Notes under the pieces: model-generated | The model's input: the letters and a program-made list of their open reading frames with translations, nothing else | Databases searched by the model: none | What the model was told of the DNA's origin: nothing | Source: Paracoccaceae bacterium | GTDB lineage: Bacteria > Pseudomonadota > Alphaproteobacteria > Rhodobacterales > Rhodobacteraceae | Assembly (NCBI GenBank): GCA_007131945.1 | Contig: SLPP01000292.1 | Span: forward strand, 1 to 14,838 | DNA length: 14,838 bases | Direction: 5' to 3' | In this document: positions 14,047 to 14,838 of the stretch, one piece after another | Layout of the letters: every line of letters starts with the position of its first letter | Numbering within the stretch: the first letter of the stretch is position 1 | Translations under genes and position numbers: made by a program

Positions 14047-14838
14047 TCAGGCGACCAGCGCCTCGGCCCGTTTCAGGTCCACGCTGACCAGCTGGCTCAC
14101 GCCCAGCTCGGCCATCGTCACGCCGAACAGCCGGTCCATCCGCGCCATGGTGATCGCGTTGTGGGTGATGATCAGGAAGCGCGTCTCGGTGCGGCGCGTC
14201 ATCTCGTCCAGGAGGTCGCAGAAACGCACCACGTTCGCGTCGTCGAGCGGCGCGTCGACCTCGTCGAGCACGCAAATCGGCGCCGGGTTGGCCAGGAACA
14301 CCGCGAAGATCAGCGCCAGCGCGGTCAGCGTCTGCTCGCCGCCCGAAAGCAGGCTCAGCGAGGCGAGCTTCTTCCCCGGCGGTTGGCACAGGATCTCGAG
14401 CCCCGCCTCCAGCGGGTCGTCAGACTCGACCAGGACGAGGCGCGCCTCGCCGCCACCGAAGAGATGCGTGAAGAGCGTGCCGAAATTCGCGTTCACCTGG
14501 TCGAAGGCGGCCAGGAGCCGCTCGCGCCCCTCGCGGTTGAGCGCGCCGATCCCCGCCCGCAGCTTGGCGACCGCGGCTTCCAGATCGGCGCGTTCGCGGA
14601 TCAGCGCGTCGTGCTCGGCCTGCAACTCGCGCGCATCCTCCTCGGCCCGCAGGTTCACCGCCCCCAGCGCGTCGCGGGCCCGGCGCAGCCGCGCGATCTC
14701 CTGCTCCAGCGCCTCGGCAGCGGGCATGGTCTCGGGGTCCACGTCGAGACGCGTGAGCAGCGCCTGCGGCGTCGTCTCGAGTTCCTCCCCGATCCGGTCC
14801 GCGGCCGCCTGCACGGCCTCGGCGGCGGCGTCGACGCG
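14047..14838 (-). CDS. smc: Chromosome segregation protein SMC, C-terminal part (cut by window edge)
   Basis: The visible 263 residues, open to the right edge, are the C-terminal end of an SMC ATPase, which compacts and segregates chromosomes with ScpA/ScpB. The first about 100 residues are the descending coiled coil ([20 protein letters not shown]). The ATPase head follows: [18 protein letters not shown], the signature motif [17 protein letters not shown], Walker [18 protein letters not shown] with the catalytic Glu, and the switch His in [11 protein letters not shown]. It ends [13 protein letters not shown]. Walker A lies at the N-terminus outside the window. It is a core chromosomal gene, so the GTA cluster is placed in a stable chromosomal setting and not on a free phage or plasmid. 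A hairpin follows its stop. Confidence 0.96.
   Translation of the reverse strand, partial: RVDAAAEAVQAAADRIGEELETTPQALLTRLDVDPETMPAAEALEQEIARLRRARDALGAVNLRAEEDARELQAEHDALIRERADLEAAVAKLRAGIGALNREGRERLLAAFDQVNANFGTLFTHLFGGGEARLVLVESDDPLEAGLEILCQPPGKKLASLSLLSGGEQTLTALALIFAVFLANPAPICVLDEVDAPLDDANVVRFCDLLDEMTRRTETRFLIITHNAITMARMDRLFGVTMAELGVSQLVSVDLKRAEALVA

Noticed and set aside
13778..14389. Minus-strand frame spanning the end of smc and the smc-g3 gap
   Set aside because: It is an alternative frame of smc. The SMC signature and Walker B lie in the other frame, and the gap portion has no domain.
1..14838. tRNA, rRNA, CRISPR array or phage integrase/attachment sites
   Set aside because: No cloverleaf-like segment, regularly spaced repeats, integrase motif or matching direct repeats at the cluster edges were seen by eye.

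Overview
This window looks like a chromosomal segment of a GC-rich alphaproteobacterium, most likely Rhodobacterales or a relative. The reason is a nearly complete gene transfer agent (GTA) structural cluster of the Rhodobacter capsulatus (RcGTA) type, in canonical order, followed by a serine acetyltransferase gene (cysE), a neighbour I recall from Rhodobacterales GTA loci. Taxonomy is inferred from gene content only. Every convincing gene is on the minus strand, so transcription runs from right to left.

Layout from right (upstream) to left (downstream). The C-terminal part of smc (14047-14838, cut by the window edge) ends in a GC-rich hairpin. A 199-bp gap with a small AT-rich patch follows. 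The GTA cluster then runs from about 13847 to 1489. It holds portal (g3), a small membrane protein (g3.5), prohead protease (g4), HK97-type major capsid protein (g5), adaptor (g6), stopper (g7), tail terminator (g8), tail tube (g9), two tail-assembly/chaperone-like proteins (g10, g10.1), a short tape measure (g11), distal tail protein (g12), hub (g13), NlpC/P60 peptidase (g14) and the large TIM-barrel tail-tip protein (g15). Many junctions are 4-bp ATGA overlaps or gaps under 20 bp, as in a tightly coupled operon. The exception is the capsid gene, which has 139 bp before it and 169 bp after it. Both gaps carry inverted or direct repeats, and a 17-bp-stem hairpin starts right after its stop codon. 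cysE follows g15 after 157 bp. Beyond cysE is a truncated unrecognised ORF that runs into the end of an IS630-like element at the left edge.

Together g3-g15 encode a small capsid with a short siphovirus-like tail. g3-g5 build the head, g6-g8 join head to tail, g9-g12 build the tail, and g13-g15 form the hub and cell-wall-penetrating tip. The most notable point is what is absent: no terminase (g1/g2) lies between smc and the portal gene, so no packaging motor is encoded next to the structural genes. No system of a wholly new kind was found. The points worth checking are the missing terminase, the structured RNA around the capsid gene, a dyad overlapping the cysE ribosome binding site, a clan-A-like glutamate pair in g15, and the IS630 insertion.
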